From Diphasiastrum complanatum (lineage: Eukaryota; Streptophyta; Lycopodiopsida; Lycopodiales; Lycopodiaceae): a DNA stretch of 64,000 bases. Positions 11,513-21,743 of this stretch are shown one piece after another. Below the pieces are notes generated by a model, which worked only from the letters and a program-made list of their open reading frames with translations, did not search any database and was not told where the DNA came from. Position 1 is the first letter of the stretch; each line of letters starts with the position of its first letter. The translations under genes and the position numbers were made by a program. The stretch is from assembly GCA_029204225.1 (NCBI GenBank), contig CM055092.1, forward strand, positions 12,588,476 through 12,652,475, in the 5' to 3' direction.

Positions 11513-12259
11513 AAAATGCATTTATCATTTAGATGAGTCATATAGGTTGTACATACCATTTCATTTGAGATCTAGTGGCTAAAATGGCCAAAATTTAGTT
11601 TTCTAGCTATATGCCACTTGGCATCATTTTATTGGTAGGAAAAGCTATTTCACATGGATAGGAGTGATCTCACACGTGCCAAGGACTGCTCACATGTGTG
11701 AAAACATCAGTAGTAGGTGAGATCCAACTTGTAGTAGATATTTGTGCAAGTCCCTATAAATTAGGAAAATTGCCTAAAATCAAGGGAGGTGGCTATAAGT
11801 TAGGAAACTTGGTCCATGTGCCATATTAATGATTGTTGGTGGATCCTTTGATGAGTAGGCACTCTCACACGTGCCAAATAAGCTGAGTATGCATCAGTTC
11901 TTGTGTATATATGGTGGCTCATTTGGCCATAATTGACATGGAAGCTAAATCTTTGTTTTGGAGCAATTCTAGCGTTTTCTCTCTATTTGTCTTGTGTTTT
12001 TATGCATTGATTGGGTTCTAAGCTTAGTATACTTTATTCTCAGCCTAATGTCCCTACTCTGACAGGTTTTCACACGTGTGAAACTAGCAAGTACAAGTTT
12101 TGATCAATAATATTTGTTCTTGTTAGATTTATTCATCTAGATTTGATCTAAATGCTATCTAATCTTGTGTAGATTGATAGGTTAATCTAATCTAACACCC
12201 AATCACACTAGTGGATCTGATTTGGATCCATTATTGGTCCTTTTTGCTGTACTTTCACA
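11513..12259 (+). repeat. 5' LTR (truncated)
   Basis: Matches 16051-16797 of the 3' LTR and ends TTTCACA just before the PBS. The 103 bp that should start the LTR are absent; position 11513 abuts unrelated sequence next to the CACTA relic. It contains a perfect palindrome TTCACACGTGTGAA at 12069-12082 and two ACACGTG half-motifs. Confidence 0.9.
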
Positions 12260-12272
12260 TGGTATCAGAGCC
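12260..12272 (+). other. Primer-binding site (initiator tRNA-Met)
   Basis: TGGTATCAGAGCC sits directly after the 5' LTR end. It is the usual copia-type PBS complementary to the 3' end of initiator methionine tRNA. Confidence 0.93.
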
Positions 12273-13852
12273 AAGTACAAGTGCATTTAAGGCATTGATC
12301 TAAACTATACCCAAATTGGCAAGTTTTTGGAAACAAGGTAATATTGAGGTAGCGAGGTTGAATGGATAGCTAGAACCATCATATTTGTACCAAATCTTGA
12401 TGTGGGCTGCAGGTGTACTTTCCACACGTGTGGGTCCATACAAGACCTGTTTTGGACAGTAAAATTCAGTTTGGTGCATTTTGAGCTTCATACACCCAAT
12501 TTTGAGTCAATTTAGTGCATTTTTCAAGCGTTCACTTGCATTGTTTCTATTCCATTGATTTGTTCTTGGTTTAGATCAATCATATAGATGGATTAAAGCT
12601 TGTTTACAGTACATTGAATTTTATTTTCTGATTTTTTGAGTGTACATTGAAGTTGAGAGAGAAAGAGTGCTATAAATCAAAGATTAAGGAGTGATTTGCA
12701 AGGGGAGAGATTGAAATCCATTATACCTTCATTCTAGATTTGTTGAAGAGTGAAAGGGATGAGTCTAGAAGCATCTAAATGCTAGAAGACACTCTTGGAT
12801 CAGTCCTCCAAGTGAAATATTAGTGAATTTCTAAAGCACAAACACTCATAAAGGCAAAATCTACCAATACAAGGTGATAAGAATTGTTGGCAAGTACTAG
12901 GAGAAAAATTTGAGATCCAAGTCACATTGTTCACCCCTACTCAAGTGTGTGAGTGTGTTTTTGACTTTAATTAAAGTCATAAGTGTGAGTGAGGCATATG
13001 TGTTGTGGTTGATCCAAAATTTTCAAGAGATCCTTCCTTCATAGAGGGCAAGAACTAGTAACTCAATTCTTGACTTTGGTGGAAGAATTGTCTTATGCAT
13101 TGTGATCAAATCTTGCTAAGTGGATTTAGCTCTTTGTAAGCACATATCTTAGTGAGAGAGAAGCATCACATTTCTGAAAATTTGAATTTCATTCCAACTC
13201 TAAAGAGGTAGAGTCATTGGTACTGGGTGGAGTCCAATAGGGGTGAATGAATTCAATTTTTTGACCAAAATTTTGACAACTTTGTGAATCTGTAGATGTC
13301 TAATTTTTAAGCTTGGTGAAAAATTATTGACATAGATTGTTATCAAACCATTTCATGTCCATTCCAAATCTCAAGAGTGAGATTCTTTGGGTCAAGAGGG
13401 ATTCCAAAAGGGGTGATTGGATCTGATCTTTGTGTGTTTGAATCAAGTATACATGTCAAGTTTTTGTGATCTAGTGTAGATTTTTTTTTTTTTGTAAAAT
13501 TAGTGGTTTAATTTGTTGTCAAATCAAATCAAATTCAATCCAAATCTCAAGAGTGAGATTATTTGGGTCACAAGTGAGTCCAAAAGAAGTGACCAAGTTT
13601 GTTTTTCAAGTATTTGAAACAAAGCCCATACTTTGTTCAAGAATCTCAAAAGTTGAGAGAACTAGTCAAGAGAAAAGGAAAATCTAGGTGTCAAATCTTT
13701 TCAAATCCATTCCAACTCTCAAGAGGAAGATTCATTGGTATTTGTTGAGACCAATAGGGGTGTTTGGATCTGAATTTCGTGATTTGATAGAGTACTTTTG
13801 TCTTAGTGATCAAAGCAAAGATTAGTTTCCAATTGGCTAGCTTGAAAGAGAT
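12273..13852 (+). other. Long untranslated leader
   Basis: About 1.6 kb between PBS and first ORF without a plausible coding frame. Its 3' half is made of roughly 170-bp imperfect tandem repeats, listed separately. Confidence 0.6.
13180..13800 (+). repeat. Four ~170-bp imperfect tandem repeats in the leader
   Basis: Anchors of the form TCCATTCCAAMTCTCAAGAG followed by GAGTCCAATAGGGGTG occur at about 13188, 13358, 13535 and 13706 (spacing 170, 177 and 171). Each copy has the same order of anchor, GGGTC/GAGTCC box, GATCTGA box and a T-rich tail. The copies are diverged, so the array is old or under loose constraint. Confidence 0.8.
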
Positions 13853-14992
13853 ATGGTTCAAAATATGTGGTCTAGATCTTGTGTAGGTCCTTCTAGATTG
13901 TTGAATGTGTTCAAATCTAGTTTCTTGAGAGTCACAAATTACATTTTGAAAAGTCATATCACAAGGTTTTACTTCCTCATCATGGCATCAGTAGGTGGCA
14001 ACCTATTGGAGGCAAGTAAGGATCCTAAATGCAACCTTTGTGGCAAGAGAGATCATTTTGTCTCAAGATGCTACAAAATGAAGACCAATCCATCCAAGGA
14101 GAACCAAAGCAAGGGGGCCGAGGTGCAAGATGGAGCTTCAAGTTCAAAGTGCAAAGGCAAGAAGGAAAAATCCAAGGAAAGGTTTTTCCTTTGTGGAAAG
14201 ATGCATGAGGCTTGGAGCCTCACAAGGACTTACAAGATTTGTCTTCAAAAGTCCATCATCACACATTTCAAACCTTTTGAAGTTTTGCATTTGGAGGTGA
14301 ATTTTTTGGTTCAAGATGCAAAGATAAATGCCACTTGGATTTATTTCATGTCCTTGGAAAGCATTTTGCTTAGAACTTTAGAAAAGTTCAAATCTATTGT
14401 TATGATCCAAGAGAAACCAAGAAAGATTAAGGAGGAGCAATCACAAAATGAAAATAGTTTCATTTATGCTCTCATGAAATCTTATGAAGAACTATTTTGC
14501 TTTGAAGAGATTTTTGTATCTCAAAGGTGGATTAAGGCAATACTAGTTGAGTGTGATGCCTTAATAAATAGCAAAGCATGTTTTCCTTGTAAACTTACAT
14601 TGAATATGAAGTCAAGGAAATGGAAATGTCTTCATAATGTATTTTTTGTTGGTTTCAATAAGATCATGAATGATGTGTTCATTCATAATGTTGAAGATTG
14701 TAAATTTTCAATTTTAAAGGCAAGTTGTAAACTTCTTATGAGAATAAGTGAAGCATCCAAAGTGGACACTTATATCCATAAGCAAGTAGTTAGCCTTATT
14801 GAGATGGAAATACTTCTTGATTTCAATATTAGAAAAATCATGCCAAGTTGTGGTGATTTTTGGACTTATGTTTCAAGCATAAGTAATGTTGATGATAATA
14901 TGAAGTGCACATTGTATGATCATGTTTGTTGTGATCATTTTGAGACATGCCAGGTCTCGGATTTCCATCAAGGAGGAGCACCAAAAAGTTGA
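13853..14992 (+). CDS. CCHC-knuckle protein with first copy of an unplaced domain
   Basis: A 379-codon frame. The more likely start is ATG 13982 (MASVGGN...), which resembles copia gag starts. Directly after it comes one zinc knuckle C-x2-C-x4-H-x4-C (CNLCGKRDHFVSRC), followed by a Lys/Ser-rich linker. The usual gag capsid region is absent, so the gag is reduced to its nucleic-acid-binding part. The rest (from about codon 150) is a Cys-containing, helix-rich region with FCFEEIFVSQRWIKAILVE. A related copy recurs in the next frame. I do not recognise this region; it could be a captured host sequence. No protease motif (DSG/DTG) follows the knuckle. Confidence 0.65.
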   Translation: MVQNMWSRSCVGPSRLLNVFKSSFLRVTNYILKSHITRFYFLIMASVGGNLLEASKDPKCNLCGKRDHFVSRCYKMKTNPSKENQSKGAEVQDGASSSKCKGKKEKSKERFFLCGKMHEAWSLTRTYKICLQKSIITHFKPFEVLHLEVNFLVQDAKINATWIYFMSLESILLRTLEKFKSIVMIQEKPRKIKEEQSQNENSFIYALMKSYEELFCFEEIFVSQRWIKAILVECDALINSKACFPCKLTLNMKSRKWKCLHNVFFVGFNKIMNDVFIHNVEDCKFSILKASCKLLMRISEASKVDTYIHKQVVSLIEMEILLDFNIRKIMPSCGDFWTYVSSISNVDDNMKCTLYDHVCCDHFETCQVSDFHQGGAPKS

Positions 14993-15608
14993 TCTTGAGG
15001 AGTCATCTCGAGGTTCAAGTGTGCCAAGGATTGAGGAGGAGAGTCCTTCTCAAGTTATGATTCCAAGAAGAATATCAAGAGACATAGTTGAGCTCATATG
15101 GCTCACATTTCAAGGGAAAGAGGAGGACATTTCAAGTAGTATACATCTCATGCTTGCTTCTCTTATGTCATTTGGTGAATCAATTTGCTTTAGTGAGACT
15201 TTTGCATCTCAAAGTTGGAGTAAAGCAATACTAGTTGAGTATGGTGTCTCTCTTGAGAACATAGTTGATGTTCTTAATGATATGAAATTGATTTTAGATC
15301 AATTAGAAAGCAAATTGTTATTTCATCAAATGTATGCTCTTGAGTCTTGCAAGAGCAAGAGTGAGTTGTCCACTCATAGTGTGAAAAATTGTTTTTTTTC
15401 ATGTATTGAGGCAAATTGTAAACTCTTTAAGAGAGAAAGTGAATCATCCTTTAAGGAAACTTATCTCCATAATGAAGTATCTAGCCTCATTAGATCTGAG
15501 ATTAGCATGGTAACCAAGCATGAAGATATGATACAAACTCTTTGTTATTATAGCATGCATAGTCTTGCCAATGTTGATGAGCCTATCCTCGAGACCTTGG
15601 TAACATGA
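14916..15608 (+). CDS. Second copy of the unplaced domain (overlapping frame)
   Basis: A 230-codon frame overlapping the previous one by 76 bp in the +1 register. It carries ICFSETFASQSWSKAILVE, then CIEANCKLFKRESESSFKET and HNEVSSLIRSEI. Each aligns with a segment of the upstream frame in the same order (FCFEEIFVSQRWIKAILVE, ILKASCKLLMRISEASKVDT, HKQVVSLIEMEI). The two copies are about 690 bp apart. A further coding-like segment rich in Glu, Gln and His follows in another frame to about 15900. I infer one original long ORF since broken by frameshifts, but a programmed shift at the overlap cannot be excluded. Confidence 0.6.
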   Translation: MIMFVVIILRHARSRISIKEEHQKVDLEESSRGSSVPRIEEESPSQVMIPRRISRDIVELIWLTFQGKEEDISSSIHLMLASLMSFGESICFSETFASQSWSKAILVEYGVSLENIVDVLNDMKLILDQLESKLLFHQMYALESCKSKSELSTHSVKNCFFSCIEANCKLFKRESESSFKETYLHNEVSSLIRSEISMVTKHEDMIQTLCYYSMHSLANVDEPILETLVT

Positions 15609-15947
15609 TGTTGGATCTTTGTGATCCTCATGAGTCAAGAAGGACTCTTTATTTTCTCATGGAGTTGCAGCTATTTTCAAGGAGGAGGAGCTTTTGGATC
15701 AACTACATGCTTCAAGGATGGAACAAATCAATGAAAGAGGTGCTAGGATGGTGCAAAGCTCTCAAGTTCATCAAAAAAGTCAACATCAAAGAGGCATTAT
15801 CATGGATATGGTGATTTTGGATCGACATTAAGCTCATTGGCTGATCTTCACACCTTTGAACCAGCAAGGATCCATATTTGAAGACCAATTCAGCCCATGG
15901 AGTCAATCTCAATATCATCATATTTTTATCAAGTTAGTTTTGAGGAG

Positions 15948-16797
15948 TGTTAAAATTGACAAAAGCTAACTTGATCAAATCTTGTAAATACCATTATGAG
16001 TAGTACATATCATCATTAGACATGTGTGGAGCCTGTTCCCACGTGTGACAAAAATGCATTTATCATTTAGATGAGTCATATAGGTTTTACATACCATTTC
16101 ATTTGAGATCTAGTGGCTAAAATGGCCAAAATCTAGTTTTCTAGCTATATGCCACTTGGCATCATTTTATTGGTAGGAAAAGCTATTTCACATGGATAGG
16201 AGTGATCTCACACGTGCCAAGGACTGCTCACATGTGTGAAAACATTAGTAGTAGGTGAGATCCAACTTGTAGTAGATATTTGTGCAAGTCCCTATAAATT
16301 AGGAAAATTACCTAAAATCAAGGGAGGTGGCTATAAGTTAGGAAACTTGGTCCATGTGCCATATTGATGATTATTGGTGGATCCTTTGATGAGTAGGCAC
16401 TCTCACACGTGCCAAAATATCTAAGTAAGCATCAGCTCTTGTGTATATATGGTGGCTCATTTGGCCATAACTGACATGGAAGCTAAATCTTGGTTTTGGA
16501 GCAATTCTATTGTTTTCTCTCTATTTGTCTTGTGTTTTTATGCATTGATTGGGTTCTAAGCTTAGTATACTTTATTCTCAACCTAATGTCCCTACTCTGA
16601 CAGGTTTTCACACGTGTGAAACTAGCAAGTACAATTTTTGATCAATAATGATTGTTCTTGTTAGATTTATTCATCTAGATTTGATCTAAATGCTATCTAA
16701 TCTTGTGTAGATTGATAGGTCAATCTAATCTAACAACCAATCACAATTGTGGATCTGATTTGGATCCATTCTTGGTCCTTTTTGCTATACTTTCACA
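15948..16797 (+). repeat. 3' LTR (850 bp)
   Basis: Starts TGTTAAAATTG right after the purine tract TTTTGAGGAG and ends TTTCACA. It has the palindrome TTCACACGTGTGAA at 16607-16620 and a TATA-like TGTATATATGG near 16440. It ends where a minus-strand copia LTR fragment begins. Confidence 0.92.
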
Positions 16798-16985
16798 ATC
16801 ACTACCAAAATGACATGACCAATCCTATGGACTTGACCTAGGCTACATTAGGAATGGATTGCCACATGGCATCTTGGCCTTACATGTGTGGAACCCAATT
16901 ATACACAGTATTTACAATGCTCTACAAGGCTTTTGATCAATCTAGATTTGCCATTTTTTGGCAATTCTTCACACTCCTCAAATTT
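16798..16985 (-). repeat. Partial 3' LTR and PPT of a minus-strand copia element (element B)
   Basis: On the minus strand AAATTTGAGGAG (16985-16974) is followed by TGTGAAGAATTGCC, a polypurine tract plus LTR start. The LTR is cut at 16797 by the neighbouring element's 3' LTR, leaving 176 bp. Confidence 0.75.
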
Positions 16986-16997
16986 AGCTTGATCTAT

Positions 16998-17960
16998 TTA
17001 CAACTCTCTTGCTAGATGAATGAATGCTTTAGAGGTGTCTAAAAAACTAGCTACAAACAAGGAACTTTTGAGACTCCAATTTTTTGTTGGTGAGGATGTA
17101 GATGCCATCAAGAATACATCTGCTTCATCCTCCTCCTCCTCTGCAAGATTTCCTTGTTTGTCCTCCTCCACTTGTGCTCTTAGCTTCTTGTAACATTCAG
17201 ATGCATAATGCCCCTTCTTTCCACAAAAGAAGCATTTCTGCTTTGACTTGTTCTTTGAGCTTGATGCATCATCCTCTTCTTTGGCCTCCTTTGGACATTT
17301 CTTCTTTCCATTGGTCTTCTTTTTGCCCTTGAATGAGAAATTGGCTTTCTCATCACCATCCTGCAAAGACAAGGAACTCATCCTAGATTTTGCATGGAGC
17401 ATCCTACACTCTTCAGCCACTAATACACTATGAAGTTTTTCTATAGTTGGCAAAGTGTCTTGGATGGCAAAACTTTGGACCAAAATTTGCAAAGTCATCT
17501 CCTAGACCATTAAGGACAATTTGTACAAGCTCTCCATCATAAATCTTCTCTCCAATGGAAGCCAACTCCCTATTTAGAGACTTGATTCTGAGTACATAAT
17601 CCTGTGCACTCTCCTCACTTCTCCTCATGCTTTGCAGAATCGGATTCCTAAGCATGAGAACCCTCGCAGTGTTACTAGATTCATAGAATGAACACAATGA
17701 AGTGCAACCCTAGATCTCTTTTGTATCTAGCTAACTCCTGTGCACCTAGAGGTTCATCTTCATCTTCAATCAAGAACTCATAAAGGTCTTGGAGCACCAA
17801 GAATGACTCCAGCCTAACCTTCCAAATAGCATAATCTGTAGAATTCAATCTCTCATAGCTTCTAGAAGGTATGCTCTAGCAGATCCCATCTTACTAGTGA
17901 CTTCTACAAACAAGAAATAGATTTGAATGACTTGAAACTCACAAAGGTCTCACACTTGCA
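16998..17960 (-). pseudogene. copia gag fragment (element B)
   Basis: The minus strand from about 17910 starts with an MGSARAY-like gag start. It then has, in a second frame, the WKVRLESFLVLQDLYEFL segment of copia gag, an LNRELASIGEKIYDGELV-like helix (17697-17428), and a CCHC knuckle CFFCGKKGHYASEC (17498-16998 frame). At least three frame changes occur. Gag is followed almost at once by the PPT and LTR, so protease to RNase H are absent. Either pol was deleted or this family is gag-only. Confidence 0.8.
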
Positions 17961-18025
17961 GTGTTTCACTCAAATTTGATTTCTAGTCCAAGAAATGGAC
18001 TTATAATCACAGTTCTATCACTCTC

Positions 18026-19838
18026 TCACAAATTGGAAGTCACCTTTCCTTTGGCTTGGAGAGATTCATCAAAAAGTACATCTCTACTTACAACAACTTT
18101 CTTGGTAATAGGATCAAATATCCTATAAGCTTTCTTACTTTCATTATAACCAACAAAGATGCCTTTAAAAGAAGTGGCATCTTCATTTTTTCTTGTTTCT
18201 AAAGGAATATGTATATAACAAGTACATCCAAAAACTTTCAAATCACTAAGATTTGGCTTTTTGCCAAACAATACTTCATAAGGTGTAAGTCCTTTAATGG
18301 CACTATTAGTCATTCTATTACATAGAAAGTTTGCACATAGAATAGCTTCTCCCCAAAATGAAATAGGAAGGGATGCATCTAATCTCAAAGCTTTAGCACA
18401 CTCACATAGTGTCCTATTCTTTCTCTCAGCTACTCGATTTTGTTGTGGAGTATATGTGCAAGTAAACTCTCTCCTAATGCCATTAGAATCACAAAACTCT
18501 TTCATCCTATTGGAGATGTACTCCCCTCCATTATCACTTCTTAATACTTTTAAGCTAGTATTAAGTTGCTTTTCCACAAGAGTTTTGAGCTTTACAAAGG
18601 ACTCAAAAACTTCACTTTTCTTAGACAAGAGATAAACCCAAGAGTATCTTGATCTATCATCAATAAAAGTGACATACATAAGAGCTCCACCATTTGATTC
18701 ATGTGAAAATGAATGAACATCCGAGTGTATAAGGTCAAGAGGAGAGTTAGATCTTGTCAAAGATCTCTTGAAAGGTAGCTTATGAGATTTGGAGAGTCCA
18801 CAAGCTTCACAAAGCTTGCCACACTTGGATATGGTTTTGGGAAGTCCACTTGCTAGCTCCTTTGTCACCATGGTCTCCATAGCTTTGTAGTTAGGATGGC
18901 CTTACCTTTTGTGCCATAATTCCACTTGAGTGAGCTCCTCCCTTGCCATGTTCACACTTCCAACCATCGCTTGAAACCACTAGCAATACATTTTTCATCT
19001 TTCAAGATAGAACATGCTCCATGCTTGAAATGTACATCTAATCCACTATCCATAAGTTGTCCTACACTCAACAAGTTCTTTGTAATTGAAGGTACATAAA
19101 GAACATTGTCTAGATCTACTTTTTTAGATGATCCTAGAATAAAGGAATGGATCCAACACCTACAATCTCACATTCTTGATCAGTTGCAGTGAAGATAAAT
19201 CTCTTAGAACTATTGTAAGAAAGTAGATTAGAAAAGTAGTCTTTTTGGTGAGTCATGTGAGAGCTTTCCCCACTATCAATCCACCAAGTGTCTTGATTAG
19301 ATGTTTGTGGTGAGGATACCATCAAAGATAGATTGCCTTCTTCCTCCTCCTCAAGCACAAGATTGCCTTGATTGTCTTTCTCTTGGGCATTCTTCTTCTT
19401 GTAGCACTCGGATGCAAAATGTTCCTTTTTTCCACAAAAGAAACATTTTAGCTTCTTCTTGTCCTTCTTGCTCTTGCATTTGGAACTTGATCCTCCATCT
19501 TTGCTCTCCATCTCCATGTCTTGAGTCTTCTTGGATGGAAACTTCTTCTTCTTGTCTTTCAAGGAAAAGTTAGCTTTTTCATCACCATCATTCAAAGATA
19601 AGGAATTCATTCTACTTTTGATATGAAGCATTCTACTCTCCTTACTTACAAGCACGATTTAAAGTTTTTCAATACTAGGAAGTGAATCTTGAATAGCAAA
19701 GGTTTGAACAAGACTGGAATAATCATCTCCTAATCCATTCAAAATGATTTGAACTAACTCGTCATCTTTGATTTTATCATCTATAGAAGACAACTCCTTA
19801 TTCAAAGATTTGATCCTAAAGACATAATTTTGGGCATT
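18026..19838 (-). pseudogene. copia gag-protease-integrase fragment (element A)
   Basis: The minus strand holds, in order, the gag C-terminus and a CCHC knuckle CFFCGKKEHFASECYKKK (frame 19655-19134). Protease motif WWIDSGESSHM follows, then a degraded GAG-pre-integrase zone (19130-18890) ending CEACGLSKSHKLPF. Next is an intact integrase core (18880-18026) with HSDV, RSDNGGEY and VAERKNRTL supplying D, D and E, then the FVGY/YRIFDP C-terminal region. RT and RNase H are missing: integrase stops at 18026 and element B's leader begins. Gag is truncated at 19838. The 284-codon integrase frame is open, but the element is incomplete. Confidence 0.9.
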
Positions 19839-19844
19839 TTACTT

Positions 19845-19945
19845 CAGACACAACAATTGCAAATGATATTTGGGACACTGCACTTGCAAATGATATTGTC
19901 CAGAATATTTGAGACATTGCTCTTGCAAATGATGTACAAAGTCTC
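19845..19945. repeat. Short tandem repeat
   Basis: Three copies of a phrase TTGCAAATGATRTTK...GGGACACTGC at roughly 33-39-bp spacing abut the truncated copia gag. The copies are imperfect. Confidence 0.6.
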
Positions 19946-20029
19946 TTGAAAAAGATAATGCGATTCGTGGAATCTCACATAGTTTAGAATAAGAGAGTTT
20001 AAAGTAATCTATATTTTTAACATGCAAAT

Positions 20030-20470
20030 TAAAATCAATTTTTTGAAATAGTAATTATTCAAAAAATTTACATTTCATATATTGTACATTTTTTGAAATA
20101 TTTAATTTCAAGTATTTTATGATTTTTAGGAACTAAAATAAAATCTTAATTTTGCTAATATTTATATATTTAATTTTGTAGCAAATAATTTAATCTTAAA
20201 ATTTTCAAAAAAAAAAATTTAAAAGCATAAAAGCTTCTAAAAGATATCAATTTGATTATTTTTAAAATTTTAATTTAATAATGTTTTCACTTTTTAAATT
20301 TTCTACTATATATACAAATTTGAGTATGTAAAAAATATACATTTTTTTGTTAGCAGTGTCTCGAAAATCAATAACATGAAATTCTTATTTAACATGGCAA
20401 TATATATATGCTAAGCATTTTGAATACTAGCATATGCTTTAAAAAAAAATGTGTGCGTATTTTTTTTGGG

Positions 20471-20548
<78 letters not shown>

Positions 20549-21630
20549 AAATTCACAACATGAAAATAAAATTTCAACATTAACTTATTGTTCTAAAAAA
20601 GTTTTTCTACATTGATTAAAGTGACTTATTAAGTTTCATTATAATCAATGATCCAATTTGAAGTTTGTTTCATTCATTTTTTAATCAAGGGAGACAAGTT
20701 TATAGACTATGACAACTAGTTAGAACATATTGAGTTGATATTGACTTCTTTTCCTCTCCATGATATCAAGGAGATAATTACATACAAAAGTGGAAAATCT
20801 ACTCCTAATTGGTAAATTCTAGCACATTTAAATACCTAAGTTTTCTTATATTACTTGTTTTCTTGCTATTGCTATAATAACATAGTAAGAGGTTGGCCAT
20901 ATATCCTAGTTTTACCATGGTTATAGGGGATTCCGCAAGCAATGAAAACATAGTGAGGTGGTTAATGCTTCATTGGAACAAAACCATTCTATCATATAAT
21001 TGATTAGAGTGTTGGAGGAGGCAGCATGGGTGCATGAGGATTCCTCATATGTCCCATGACATCTTAATGCCCACTTTTACAAGTAAAAGCTTGACCATAT
21101 ACAAAGAGAATTTGAAATGACGTCTAGTCTTCTAGTGCCAAATCTTTTGTGAGTCTCTATATCTAGTGGGTGGCTGGAAGGAGGTTAGGAATGTCCATGG
21201 GAGGCTAGGGAAGGAGGTTGGGAATGTAGTTGGGGACCCAATACTTGGCCCACAAGCCCAACAACCAAATATTGTACATCTTAACGTGTCACTCAAAAGG
21301 TGTGATATACCAAAGGCAAAGAGGTCATCGTAAGTTCCCTAAGCAAAGAATAAAGGAAAAACTGATTGATGGCTCCTATCTGTCTGCCAATCTCTTGGAG
21401 GTCTGGTGTAGATCAAGTACTAGGCTCCAATCGTCCAATGGCCAAGTTTCCTACAAGGGAGGCAGGGCTACATGTAATACAAATTGGTGTCATGCATTTC
21501 ATCCCCTTGGACAGAAATCGAGAAGAAAAAAAAACAAGAAGAGAAACCTTTTTTTCAGAAAAAACTTCTTGGAACGGATATCAAAGTTAAGATAGGAAAC
21601 ATAGAATAATAATAGTGAAATTTAGTTACA
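20030..21630. other. AT-rich intergenic DNA with microsatellite
   Basis: No supportable gene. The left half is strongly AT-rich with long A and T runs and includes a compound microsatellite (listed separately). The right half is downstream of the NAC gene and has only short, unconvincing frames (21230-21595). Confidence 0.5.
20474..20545. repeat. Compound (TC)n(TA)n microsatellite
   Basis: About 27 bp of TC repeats run straight into about 45 bp of TA repeats, ending before TGCCAAATTC. Confidence 0.98.
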
Positions 21631-21743
21631 TGATTTATATTCCGTACATAGTTTGGGGAGTAAAATTGGCAACGAAAGCAGTGTCTGTTTCAGTTTTCAC
21701 TATCAAATGATGTTGTTGTTGCTGCTGCTGCTGATAATGATGG

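Larger units (their letters stand above)
11513..16797 (+). mobile_element. Non-autonomous LTR retrotransposon with unusual coding content
   Basis: Two long direct repeats (11513-12259 and 15948-16797) frame a 3.7-kb interior. A PBS complementary to initiator tRNA-Met follows the left repeat, and a purine run TGAGGAG precedes the right one. The interior has a long leader with tandem repeats and then an ORF with one CCHC knuckle. I find no protease, integrase, RT or RNase H, so mobilisation in trans by a copia-like partner is inferred. The LTRs differ at about 25-30 of roughly 747 aligned positions by eye, so the insertion is not recent. The first 103 bp of the 5' LTR are missing, so no target duplication can be checked. 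Confidence 0.85.

Noticed and set aside
11513-16973. Clean nesting of the pol-less element inside element B's LTR
   Set aside because: The continuation of element B's LTR is not found on the left side of the element; the border looks like a deletion or rearrangement instead.
18297-18635. 112-codon plus-strand ORF
   Set aside because: Antisense shadow of the copia integrase frame.
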